From assembly GCA_013112635.1 (NCBI GenBank), contig JABFGF010000002.1, positions 124,001 through 188,000 on the forward strand: 64,000 nucleotides of DNA, read 5' to 3'. Of the stretch, positions 44,938-53,102 are shown in pieces (position 1 is the stretch's first letter; every line of letters starts with the position of its first letter). Position numbers and translations under genes: made by a program. Source of the stretch: Calditrichota bacterium (GTDB lineage: Bacteria; Calditrichota; Calditrichia; Calditrichales; J004). The notes under the pieces are model-generated. The model had not been told where the DNA came from and made no database searches. It saw only the letters and a program-made list of their open reading frames with translations.

Positions 44938-45613
44938 TTTCAACTTCTTTTATTTCATCAATCAGATCAAGACCGGTATTTCTTTCATTTAGGATGTTCA
45001 TGATTTTATCTTGTTGAAGAACAAAACTCAACTTTGAAAGCATTTTAAGATGCTCTTTTACATCTGTTGTAAAAATCATAAATAGTACAAAAACCGGATG
45101 GCTATCAATAGCATTAAATGGAATTGGCTCTTTCAAAAATATGACAGGTATATGGGCCGAATCCAGATTGAGCTGTATCCTGCTTCTAGTGTGCGGGATG
45201 GCGATTCCATTACCAATTCCGGTCGAAGCAAGTTCTTCACGATTAATCAATCCATTTAAAATATTTTTTTTGTCCTCGTTCATTAAAAATGAAAGTTTGG
45301 TTAAGGAGTTCTCAAACGCCGAATATACATCCTGGGCTTCGATATTATAAAAGATTCCACCCTTTTCTAATGCGCTTGAGAGTAAAAAAGTGTTGTTAGA
45401 AGCAGTCTCTTTGGAGGTTTTATTTTGTTTAATATCAAGATCGTGAGCCTTGGCCCAGGTAATTATTTCACTATGTTTTAAAACTGTTTTTTTATTTAGA
45501 ATTTTAGTTGGGATTTTGCCTTGATGAATCCATCGCTGAACTGTCACCTCAGGTAATCCCAAAAGATTGGCAACTTCTTTTTGGGACATATATTTCCCAA
45601 ATTTGTCTTTCAT
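44924..45613 (-). CDS. HTH-PTS EIIA (PtsN-like) fusion regulator
   Basis: 229 residues from MKDKFGKYM. Residues ~8-55 form a MerR/excisionase-type HTH (MSQKEVANLLGLPEVTVQRW). Residues ~80-225 are a type-2 PTS EIIA domain with the phospho-histidine in ASTGIGNGIAIPHTRS (His141). The frame is open upstream to 45667, but that part lies outside both domains. The domain order resembles other DNA-binding PtsN relatives. It overlaps the ClC gene downstream. Phosphorylation from the nitrogen PTS could control a promoter or the channel; no EI or HPr gene is in the window. Confidence 0.87.
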   Translation of the reverse strand: MKDKFGKYMSQKEVANLLGLPEVTVQRWIHQGKIPTKILNKKTVLKHSEIITWAKAHDLDIKQNKTSKETASNNTFLLSSALEKGGIFYNIEAQDVYSAFENSLTKLSFLMNEDKKNILNGLINREELASTGIGNGIAIPHTRSRIQLNLDSAHIPVIFLKEPIPFNAIDSHPVFVLFMIFTTDVKEHLKMLSKLSFVLQQDKIMNILNERNTGLDLIDEIKEVENEQV

Positions 45614-45853
45614 ATTTATAATCTTTTTCGTTTCAAATTGGCTGGCAAAGGTAAGGGATAAACTCAATTATTACAAAAATAACAAAACTAAGACTTAACT
45701 TTGGACACATCACATTTATAATGTTTAAAAATAATAATTGTGATCGAGAATCCGAACGATTTTTATTGATAATCTGATATTTTTTTTTTGTATATTAGAC
45801 CTCACTATTATTAAAAATTAATAATACTTAAAAAATTTTAGGAGATTTAAGAA

Positions 45854-46972
45854 ATGGCAAAATATAAAGTTGCATGGTTACCGGGAGATGGTGTTGGCAA
45901 TGACGTAATGGAAGCAACGCGCATCGTTCTTGATAAGCTAAATTTCGATGCTGAGTACATTCATGGTGATATCGGCTGGGAATTTTGGAAACACGAAGGA
46001 GAGCCCCTTCCTTCACGAACTGTGGAAATGATGAAAGATACAGATTGTGCCCTTTTTGGCGCGATTACTTCTTTGCCAAAAGAAGAAGCACAGGATGCTT
46101 TAGATGAAAATCTTAAAGATAAAGGTCTAGTATATTTTTCTCCAATTGTTCGTCTTCGCCAGGAGTTTAACCTGCACACAAACTTGCGTCCATGTAAAGC
46201 TTATCCGGGTAATCCGCTTAATCTAAAAGAAGGCATCGACCTGGTTGTATTTCGTGAAAATACAGAAGGTATGTATGGTGGCGTTGAGTTTCATCCAATC
46301 CCACAGGAAGTCTTTGATGTATTGGACAAGCATCACCCCAAAATGAAAAAATTCGCACAGTATGGTCTTGAAAACATGGCTATGTCCACAAGACTAATGA
46401 GCCGCCAGAAATGCCGCAATATTGTTACCCAGGCGTTTGAATACGCAAAAACTCATAACTATAAATCCGTAACTGTGGTAGACAAACCAAATGTTATTCG
46501 CGAGACAGGTGGTTTAATGATCCGTACAGCACGAGAAGTTGCTAAAAACTATCCTGGAATTGAGTTATGGGAAACAAACATTGATGCTCAAGCTATGTGG
46601 CTTGTAAAAAATCCAATGGACTATGGTGTAATGGTTGCTGAAAATATGTTCGGCGATATTTTATCTGACTTGGCAGCTCAATTGGTTGGTGGTCTTGGTT
46701 TTGCATCCAGCGGAAATATGGGTGATGATTACGCGGTATTTGAGCCAACTCATGGTTCTGCGCCAAAGTATCATGGTAAATACAAAGTAAATCCAATGGC
46801 TATGTTCTTAACTGCAAAATTGATGCTGGATTGGTTAAAAGAAACGGATAAGGCAGATCGTTTGGAAAAAGCCATTGCCAAAGTTATAAAAGATGGTAAA
46901 GCAAAAACTTATGATATGGGTGGAAACACAACTACTCTTGAAATGGCAGAAGCTGTAGCAGCGGAGCTGTAA
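45854..46972 (+). CDS. Isocitrate/isopropylmalate dehydrogenase-family enzyme (NAD-type IDH-like)
   Basis: 372 residues. The family opening LPGDGVGNDVMEATRIVLDK and the substrate arginine loop REENTEG-type motif (FRENTEGMYGG) are clear, with LRQEFNLHTNLRPCKAYPGN, MVAENMFGDILSDLAAQLVG for metal binding and EPTHGSAPKYHGK for the cofactor. It oxidatively decarboxylates a beta-hydroxy acid with NAD(P); isocitrate is likely but isopropylmalate or homoisocitrate cannot be excluded. No leu genes are adjacent. AGGAGATTTAAGAA precedes the ATG. Confidence 0.92.
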   Translation: MAKYKVAWLPGDGVGNDVMEATRIVLDKLNFDAEYIHGDIGWEFWKHEGEPLPSRTVEMMKDTDCALFGAITSLPKEEAQDALDENLKDKGLVYFSPIVRLRQEFNLHTNLRPCKAYPGNPLNLKEGIDLVVFRENTEGMYGGVEFHPIPQEVFDVLDKHHPKMKKFAQYGLENMAMSTRLMSRQKCRNIVTQAFEYAKTHNYKSVTVVDKPNVIRETGGLMIRTAREVAKNYPGIELWETNIDAQAMWLVKNPMDYGVMVAENMFGDILSDLAAQLVGGLGFASSGNMGDDYAVFEPTHGSAPKYHGKYKVNPMAMFLTAKLMLDWLKETDKADRLEKAIAKVIKDGKAKTYDMGGNTTTLEMAEAVAAEL

Positions 46973-46985
46973 TAAATCCTTGAGT

Positions 46986-47060
46986 TGTCATTCAGAGCGA
47001 AACAGAGTGTAGTGAAGAATCCTTCCCCGGATAGGATACTTCGCTGCGCTCAGTATGACA
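46986..47060. repeat. Intergenic palindromic repeat (TGTCATTCAGAGC type)
   Basis: The arms TGTCATTCAGAGCGAAACAG and CTTCGCTGCGCTCAGTATGA are imperfect inverted copies around a centre with GAATCC. Such TTCGCT...GCTCAGAATGAC-like palindromes are widespread intergenic elements in several bacterial groups. It separates the dehydrogenase and the carbonic-anhydrase-like gene and probably forms a terminator. Confidence 0.75.
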
Positions 47061-47097
47061 CTAATGTACAGACAGTGAATATTATAATAGGAAAACT

Positions 47098-47472
47098 ATG
47101 TCTTTTTGTACAGCAATAACATGTATGGATGGGCGCATTCAACAGCCTGTATTTGTCTATCTGCAAAACTATTTTAATGTAGATTATGTGGATACAATTA
47201 CAGAGCCTGGCCCAAATAAGGTTTTAGCGGAACGAAATAATTTGGCAACTGTCCGTTCGATTATTAAGAGATCCGATATTTCACTTAATGTGCATCAATC
47301 CAAAGGAATTGCAGTTGTTGGCCACCATGATTGCGCTGGAAATCCCGTTGCCAAAGAAAAACAGGTTGAGCAAATTAAGGACAGTATCAGCTTTCTACAG
47401 CAAACATATTCAAAAATTGATATTATCGGATTGTGGGTAGACAACAATTGGGATGTAACTTTAATAAAGTGA
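47098..47472 (+). CDS. Short beta-carbonic-anhydrase-like protein
   Basis: 124 residues, about half the length of a classical beta-carbonic anhydrase. The zinc-binding pattern is kept: Cys9-x-Asp11-x-Arg13 (TCMDGR) and His76/His77-x-Cys79 (VGHHDCAGNP). The helical C-terminal half is brief (QVEQIKDSISFLQQTY). Known short relatives are annotated as carbonic-anhydrase-like without tested activity. AGGAAAACT precedes the ATG and the lyase gene starts seven bases after the stop, suggesting an operon. Confidence 0.78.
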   Translation: MSFCTAITCMDGRIQQPVFVYLQNYFNVDYVDTITEPGPNKVLAERNNLATVRSIIKRSDISLNVHQSKGIAVVGHHDCAGNPVAKEKQVEQIKDSISFLQQTYSKIDIIGLWVDNNWDVTLIK

Positions 47473-47479
47473 GTTTATT

Positions 47480-48400
47480 ATGAATACAATCAAAATCCAT
47501 GAAGTTGGTTTGCGTGACGGACTTCAAATGGAAGAACAGGTAATCCCGAGCGAAACAAAAATAAAATGGGGGCATCAATTAATTGATGCCGGTCTGGATA
47601 TTATCCAGGTTGGTTCATTTGTGCATCCAAAATATGTACCGCAAATGGCCGATACGGATGAGTTGTTCCGTTACTTTGCAACCGATGCTGAAAAACCCTG
47701 GACAGATCTTCTTTCCGGTCTTGTATTAAATGAAAAGGGCCTGGAAAGGGCTTTGGATTGTGGTGTTGAAATGATTTGCGCCGGTGTTTCTGCAAGTGAA
47801 ACCCACAGTCAAAAAAACACTAAAATGGGCATAGATGAAGCTGTAGATCGTATTACAAAAATTGCTAAACAAGCACGTGATGCAAACAAGGTTGTACAGC
47901 TTTCAGTTCAATCGGCGTTTGGTTGTGGTTATGAAGGCCCCATCGCAGAAGACCAGGTGTTAAAAATTATCGGCAAATATCTGGATGCAGGGTTTACATA
48001 TTTCAGCCTGGCTGATACTGCCGGTCATGCAGATCCAAATCAAGTAAAAAGGCTTGTGGAAAAAGTGCTAAATCTAGATAGCCACATCCAGTTAACCGGG
48101 CATTTTCATAATACGTATGCTATGGCGCTTGCAAATTGTATCGCCGCCGTACAAGCTGGTGTTGAAATATTGGAATCCTCTTTTGCAGGATTGGGTGGTT
48201 GTCCATTTACATCAGTGGCCGGTGGAAATGTTTGTACAGAGGATCTGGTTCACATGCTTCAACGTATGGGTTATAAAATTGATATCGATCTTGATTTGAT
48301 CATTGCTACTGCCCGTGATGCAGCCAAGGTTTTAAACAAAGATTTACCGGGGATGATTTATAAATCGGGTTCAATAGACAAGCAGTTTGAGAGCAAATAG
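47480..48400 (+). CDS. HMG-CoA lyase-family enzyme
   Basis: 306 residues. The HMGL-like TIM barrel has the opening EVGLRDGLQMEEQVIP with the catalytic arginine and metal aspartate, VGSFVHPKYVPQMAD, GHFHNTYAMALAN and the cysteine loop GLGGCPF of HMG-CoA lyases. It cleaves a 3-hydroxy-3-methyl acyl-CoA, most likely HMG-CoA to acetyl-CoA and acetoacetate. The next gene encodes a type III CoA-transferase, which suggests a pathway that activates and splits a branched acid, as in leucine or citramalate-type degradation. Confidence 0.9.
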   Translation: MNTIKIHEVGLRDGLQMEEQVIPSETKIKWGHQLIDAGLDIIQVGSFVHPKYVPQMADTDELFRYFATDAEKPWTDLLSGLVLNEKGLERALDCGVEMICAGVSASETHSQKNTKMGIDEAVDRITKIAKQARDANKVVQLSVQSAFGCGYEGPIAEDQVLKIIGKYLDAGFTYFSLADTAGHADPNQVKRLVEKVLNLDSHIQLTGHFHNTYAMALANCIAAVQAGVEILESSFAGLGGCPFTSVAGGNVCTEDLVHMLQRMGYKIDIDLDLIIATARDAAKVLNKDLPGMIYKSGSIDKQFESK

Positions 48401-48407
48401 TAAAACT

Positions 48408-48479
48408 GGGTTTCAGGTTGCAAGTTACGAGTTGCAGGTTTTTTTTGGCTTTGAAAACATGTAACCTGAAACCCGCAAC
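48408..48479. repeat. Intergenic palindromic repeat (GTTTCAGGTTGCAAG type)
   Basis: The left part GGGTTTCAGGTTGCAAGTTA is mirrored by GTAACCTGAAACCCGCAACA after an intervening GTTGCAGG and T-run. The whole forms a long hairpin in the gap between the lyase and CoA-transferase genes. Related GTTTCAGGTTGCAA sequences are common intergenic elements in FCB genomes. Confidence 0.72.
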
Positions 48480-48544
48480 AAAATTATGATAAATATAAAG
48501 ACTATTTTAAAGAAAATGGTAACTCCAAGGATGATTAAAAATAT

Positions 48545-49741
48545 ATGAAGAAGCTTCTTGAAAATATCCGTGTGTTGGATTTAACCAATGTTCTATCCGG
48601 CCCGTTTGCAACAGTACATTTAGCGCTTGCCGGTGCCGAGGTAATTAAAGTTGAAAATCCAAAAGGTGGGGATTTGGCGCGCAAGCTTGGTAATAAACCG
48701 GAATTTAATCAAAAACTGATGGGTACAAGTTTCCTTGCCCAAAACGCTAATAAAAAATCTCTTACCTTAAACCTGAAAAGTGAATCGGGAAAAGAAATTT
48801 TCCGCAAACTAGTAAAAGATGCCGATGTTGTAATCGAAAATTTTCGACCGGGTGTAATGAAACGCCTTGGCCTTTCCTATGATGATCTTACCAAAATAAA
48901 TCCAAAAATAATTTATTGTGCAATTTCCGGTTTTGGGCAGGAAGGGCCGGATTCTCAAAAACCTGCATACGACCAAATTATGCAGGGGCTTAGCGGTGTG
49001 ATGGCTATAAACGGAGATGAAACTTTAAACCCATTGCGTGCCGGCTTTCCATTGTGCGATACCGTTGCCGGATTAAATGCAGCCTATGCAGTTATGGCCG
49101 CCCTATTTCATCGCGAACGAACCGGCGAAGGCCAATTAATTGATGTGGCTTTGCTGGATTCGGTTATGCCACTAATGGGTTGGGTTGCTGCCAACTGGCT
49201 AATCGGCGGGAAACCACCAACTTTGTTAGGTAATGATAATTTCACTGCAGCGCCATCGGGTACTTTTAATACTAAAGACGGCTATATCAACATTGCGGCA
49301 AATAAACAGGAACAATGGCATAGTGTCTGTGATGTACTGGAAGTTGCTGAACTTAAAACCGACCCCAGGTTTGAGGAACGCGATACCCGTAAAAAAAACC
49401 GTAAACAATTAACACCGCTTCTTGAAGTGAAATTAACACAGCAAAATACAGATCACTGGGTGGATGTGCTTAATAAAGCAGGGGTTCCATCCGGAGCAAT
49501 TCTCTCCATGCAAGATGCTTTGGTCGCAGATCAGATCAAATATCGTGAAACTTTATCAACTGTTAATGATGATGATATCGGTGATTTGCAGCTTTTTAAC
49601 CTGACGGCAAAATTTAGCAAAACACCCGGCAAGATTGAATCGGCACCTCCAAAACTTTCCGCGCATACAAATGAGATTTTAGCAGAGTTGGGATATTCTT
49701 CAGATGAAGTTGCCAGCTTTAAAACAGAAGGCGTAATTTAA
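48545..49741 (+). CDS. Type III (CaiB/BaiF) CoA-transferase
   Basis: 398 residues. Family features include VLDLTNVLSGPFATVHLALA, GAEVIKVENPKGGD, ADVVIENFRPGVMKRLGL and the catalytic aspartate block SQKPAYDQIMQGLSGVM. It moves CoA between an acyl-CoA and a free acid. Its partner is probably the HMG-CoA-lyase-like enzyme just upstream; members such as succinyl-CoA:glutarate/HMG CoA-transferase would fit, but the substrate is inferred. The Shine-Dalgarno AGGA is about 14 bases away. Confidence 0.93.
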   Translation: MKKLLENIRVLDLTNVLSGPFATVHLALAGAEVIKVENPKGGDLARKLGNKPEFNQKLMGTSFLAQNANKKSLTLNLKSESGKEIFRKLVKDADVVIENFRPGVMKRLGLSYDDLTKINPKIIYCAISGFGQEGPDSQKPAYDQIMQGLSGVMAINGDETLNPLRAGFPLCDTVAGLNAAYAVMAALFHRERTGEGQLIDVALLDSVMPLMGWVAANWLIGGKPPTLLGNDNFTAAPSGTFNTKDGYINIAANKQEQWHSVCDVLEVAELKTDPRFEERDTRKKNRKQLTPLLEVKLTQQNTDHWVDVLNKAGVPSGAILSMQDALVADQIKYRETLSTVNDDDIGDLQLFNLTAKFSKTPGKIESAPPKLSAHTNEILAELGYSSDEVASFKTEGVI

Positions 49742-49747
49742 AAAATC

Positions 49748-49777
49748 TGTAGAGACACGATTAATCGCGTCTCTACA
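49748..49777. terminator. Palindrome TGTAGAGAC...GTCTCTACA between convergent genes
   Basis: Nine-base perfect arms around a near-palindromic ACGATTAATCGC centre give a 30-bp dyad followed by TTTAGTTTATTT. It sits between the stops of the CoA-transferase and the peptidase and can terminate both. The same motif is well known as an interspersed element in other bacteria. Confidence 0.75.
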
Positions 49778-49783
49778 TTTAGT

Positions 49784-51865
49784 TTATTTGCTTACTGTTT
49801 TTAATGCCTTTTCTGTCGCATGTAACAGAGCATCCGGGCCAACCGGTGATCCTGTCGCCTGCTTCATCCAAAGATCAGGTGCAATGTTCCCAAGTTTGGA
49901 CATCCGTTCAAACTCCTGCCCGATATTGCCTGCTTTTTCCATTTGCTCCTCAATCTGGTGTGCAATCAAATGGCCAATCGGGTAGTTTGGCAAATACAAA
50001 AAGGAGTGAATCATATGTGAATAAACGCCAAGTAAAACCACATCTTTCTGGCCAAAAACAGGCGCATAATATTTATTCCAGATATCTTTTGAGATTTGAA
50101 CTGTGGCATCTTTTAGCTGGGCAGGTGTCGCATCTGGATTATCATACATCCAATGCCAAACCGCCATATCAACCAGGCCAACTCCGGCTATTTCAAATGT
50201 ACCCCAGAAATCATCAAGTGTTTTTAGTGCGGCACTTTTTGCATCCGGTTTGGCCAATCCAAGCAATTCTAAATCCTTCGCCTGGAAAACGAAAGCCAAT
50301 GCTTCTGTAAATGCTGTGTTTGGTACGCCTTCCAAAAGGGTATAATCAATATTATTCAATGAAAAAACCTGCTCAACATTGTGGCCCATCTCGTGAACAG
50401 CAATATTATAGCCTTTATAATCCATGCCATCTTTGCCTACACGAGTCCGCAGATGTGCATTGGAAGAGCGCATTTGAGCGCCCCAGGCATGGCCCGAGCC
50501 GCGGGCCGGATCAACATCAATCTTGCTTGCCAGATAGTTTGCCCGTTCTTCAGTAAATCCCAGGCCAACCAATTGACGAGGCATATCTTTTTTATAAGCT
50601 TGCGGATTTGGATATCTTTTTTTTGTCATTTCGTCCAGCTGCTGTGGGCTGTATTTTCCCGTTGAGCGAAAACCATTATACCAGATATCAAAAGGCTCCA
50701 ACTTCCGTCCAAGGCGCTGCTCGATTAAACCAGCCACTTTTTTAACCATGTCTGATGACATCACTTGTTCGAACATTTCTTTTACACGTTGTTCAGGAAT
50801 CTCGCGGCCAACATCAAAACTGCGTGCAATTAATGTAGGTGCCGTTGGTGAATAAGGATCTTCTTTTTTAGCAGCCAGAAATGAATTTAGTAAAACTTCA
50901 TAACGCCGGTTTGGCTCAGGATCATTGGATATTTTTAAATCTGCCGGCACAAGCTGATCAGAGTCTTTTACGGCCGCTTTTGTAACTTCACCTGTTTGTG
51001 GATTCCAATCCACATGCGGGTTATCCACAACAACATCCGGGATTGTCTGGTTTACAATATGCTCCATCACTCTCTGGATCATTCTTTGCTGTGGCAGACC
51101 TTTCTCACCATTACTGTATTGGGCTTTTATTTCATCTCTCAAGTTCCAATGGGAAAGCAGGCGCATTCCTTCAGGAAAAAGACGATTGCCATCATTGTCC
51201 AAAAGATGATGCATCCAAATATTATAACCGGCAATATATTGGTCCGATACAGCACCTGCTTCAGAGATTGCCTGACTTATTTCTGCAGGAACCCTTTTAT
51301 CAAATTGATGGGCCAATCTTGTTTCCGCCCATTGCCTCCGTGTCCAGTTTTCACCTTCACCAAGGCGTTGTTCCAAGGTGGTTAATGGAAAATTGAGCAA
51401 AGCAATAAAAGCCAGTTTGTTCTTAAAAAAATCATCTGTCATGTGCGCATATGGATTATATCCTGCAAAGATTTCATCAAAAGGCAAAATGGGCCCGATA
51501 TCCAAATCAGTTTGCCAACGAACTGCAAGCGCCATTTCGTTCATGTGCCCACCAAGTTGTTCCAAAAGCCACTGATAGCGTTCAAACATGGTATCAAGCG
51601 TTTTTGTGTCGCCTGCAAAATGCCGCATTACAAATGCTTCAAATTCCGCAGCATTGCCATCTTCAGCACGCCAGAAATCTGCCACTTGTTTGAGGCCTTT
51701 TTCAATTCTCAAGGCCTGACCTTCGCCGTATTTTTCAACCAACTTTTCTTTGATTTCTGTTTTTGATTGTTTCATCCAGGATACATCTGTTTTGCTTTTT
51801 TCCATTTTTTGAAATCCCAAAAGAGGTAAAATTAAAGCTAAAATTATTATTAGTATCTTATTCAT
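49784..51865 (-). CDS. Exported zinc metallopeptidase (M3/M2-like gluzincin)
   Basis: About 693 residues from MNKILIIILALILPLLGFQK, a signal peptide with GGAG seven bases upstream; the longer open frame runs into the preceding kinase gene. The zinc motif is NIAVHEMGHNVEQVF (HExxH), with the third ligand expected in NTAFTEALAFVFQ. Overall length and helical character resemble oligopeptidases of families M2/M3. Probably periplasmic and acting on peptides. Last gene of a five-gene run with M23, rhomboid, LolA-like and kinase genes. Confidence 0.82.
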   Translation of the reverse strand: MNKILIIILALILPLLGFQKMEKSKTDVSWMKQSKTEIKEKLVEKYGEGQALRIEKGLKQVADFWRAEDGNAAEFEAFVMRHFAGDTKTLDTMFERYQWLLEQLGGHMNEMALAVRWQTDLDIGPILPFDEIFAGYNPYAHMTDDFFKNKLAFIALLNFPLTTLEQRLGEGENWTRRQWAETRLAHQFDKRVPAEISQAISEAGAVSDQYIAGYNIWMHHLLDNDGNRLFPEGMRLLSHWNLRDEIKAQYSNGEKGLPQQRMIQRVMEHIVNQTIPDVVVDNPHVDWNPQTGEVTKAAVKDSDQLVPADLKISNDPEPNRRYEVLLNSFLAAKKEDPYSPTAPTLIARSFDVGREIPEQRVKEMFEQVMSSDMVKKVAGLIEQRLGRKLEPFDIWYNGFRSTGKYSPQQLDEMTKKRYPNPQAYKKDMPRQLVGLGFTEERANYLASKIDVDPARGSGHAWGAQMRSSNAHLRTRVGKDGMDYKGYNIAVHEMGHNVEQVFSLNNIDYTLLEGVPNTAFTEALAFVFQAKDLELLGLAKPDAKSAALKTLDDFWGTFEIAGVGLVDMAVWHWMYDNPDATPAQLKDATVQISKDIWNKYYAPVFGQKDVVLLGVYSHMIHSFLYLPNYPIGHLIAHQIEEQMEKAGNIGQEFERMSKLGNIAPDLWMKQATGSPVGPDALLHATEKALKTVSK

Positions 51866-52382
51866 GATAATTCTCCAATCCGTCATTTGTTTGATGGTTT
51901 GATATATATTCTGTTTTTTTACCACTAAAATCATCAAAAAGCTGTTTATGAGCTTTTAAAGAAAACTCGTCCGTTCTATTGGGGTATTCTTTTACCCAAT
52001 CTATCAACATTTCCAGGTTATTATTTTGCTCTTCTTGTGATTTATATTTGTGTTGCTCCCATGGGCGTTTTTTACAATTACTAATGCATGTTTCAATATC
52101 TTTATTTAAGAAAACTATTTCATTTGCATTCTTAATTACGTGTTCAAGTAAATCTGCATAACACCCTTCTATTACCCATTCCTGATTTTTCTGGACAAAA
52201 AAATTTATTTCTTCAAGACTATCTGCTAATGGTTTTCTTTGGGGCGGCTTTGCATCCAACCAAGCCAATATATCCAAGTCTAAATGAGTGATTTTAAATT
52301 CTGCAGAAAGCATATTTGCCAATGAGGATTTCCCTGAGCCGGAGTTTCCAAAAATAACAATTCTTTTAAAACTTCTGTTAAT
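51858..52382 (-). CDS. P-loop nucleotide kinase-like protein, probable ATT start
   Basis: About 174 residues. The longest ATG-started frame begins at 52322 and would lack the nucleotide site. Upstream in the same frame the sequence reads IVIFGNSGSGKSSLANMLSA, a clear Walker A. Before the next in-frame stop there is no ATG, GTG, TTG or CTG; the ATT at 52382 has GGAGG six bases upstream and overlaps the previous gene's TAA. The rest (DLDILAWLDAKPP; EWVIEGCYADLLEH; ANEIVFLNKDIETCI; RPWEQHKYKS) resembles small adenylate/shikimate-kinase-like ATPases (FlaR/topology-modulation type). Substrate unknown. Stop overlaps the peptidase start by eight bases. Confidence 0.8.
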   Translation of the reverse strand: MNRSFKRIVIFGNSGSGKSSLANMLSAEFKITHLDLDILAWLDAKPPQRKPLADSLEEINFFVQKNQEWVIEGCYADLLEHVIKNANEIVFLNKDIETCISNCKKRPWEQHKYKSQEEQNNNLEMLIDWVKEYPNRTDEFSLKAHKQLFDDFSGKKTEYISNHQTNDGLENYHE

Positions 52383-53079
52383 TCTCTTCCTCCATCATTT
52401 TCAAGGGATTCTCAATTTGCAGAAAATCGTCCGGTACTTTAAACAAATCTTCTTCAAGCTTTCTTTTTTCGGCCTTGATTAACTCAATGCTGGTTTTAAT
52501 TTCCATTCCCATCACATCCAACTCAACTTTTGTTAAAACAGGAAATCCCGGGTAATGCATACTTTTTTCCATTGAAGAAACCAGGGCAGACATTCCCGGC
52601 ATTTTTCTATACATTTTAATCATTGCTGATCTATCGATTTTTACCTCTTCACTAAGCCACATTTCCATTGAGCTTGTTTCAGTTTTAGCTGTTAACTGGT
52701 AAGCCGTTCGATTATTGATTTTTTTTATTTGATCGGTTTTATTGAAAACAATTTCCTGACTACCGGAAGCCTGCATAAGCATATTGCTTAAATTTAATAT
52801 CTGGTCCATTTCCTCGAAAGACATCTCAACATATTGTTTTTCTTTTTGTAATAATGTTAAGATTTTTTTTTCATCAAATAAAAGCAGCATTGTTTGACCA
52901 GGTTGTTCAATACGCACCTTCTCTTCAGAAATCCAGGATTTTGTAATGGCGTCTAAAGGCTGCCCCATTTCCATACCGCTTGTAGTAATATTCTGCTCCA
53001 GGTAAATCACTTCCTGCGCAAATAGGAAAAATGGCAAAATTAGGATCATTAATAAACTTTTAATAATTACTCTTTTCAT
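52378..53079 (-). CDS. Exported DUF4412/LolA-like protein
   Basis: About 233 residues from MKRVIIKSLLMILILPFFLF then AQ, a signal peptide. The frame continues upstream to a TTG at 53106 but that part is not signal-like. Blocks such as VIYLEQNITTSGMEMGQPLD, GQTMLLLFDEKKILTLLQKE and ETSSMEMWLSEEVKIDRSAM recall DUF4412 and LolA-type proteins with a curved beta sheet. Possibly carries a lipid or helps lipoprotein handling; this is a fold guess. It sits between rhomboid and kinase genes. Confidence 0.7.
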   Translation of the reverse strand: MKRVIIKSLLMILILPFFLFAQEVIYLEQNITTSGMEMGQPLDAITKSWISEEKVRIEQPGQTMLLLFDEKKILTLLQKEKQYVEMSFEEMDQILNLSNMLMQASGSQEIVFNKTDQIKKINNRTAYQLTAKTETSSMEMWLSEEVKIDRSAMIKMYRKMPGMSALVSSMEKSMHYPGFPVLTKVELDVMGMEIKTSIELIKAEKRKLEEDLFKVPDDFLQIENPLKMMEEEN

Positions 53080-53102
53080 TCTCAATTCTACATTATTAAT
53101 TT

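Noticed and set aside
49804-50310. 168-codon open frame on the plus strand inside the zinc peptidase gene
   Set aside because: Antisense shadow of a well-supported protease; composition is His/Gln/Pro-rich and lacks a ribosome site or domain.
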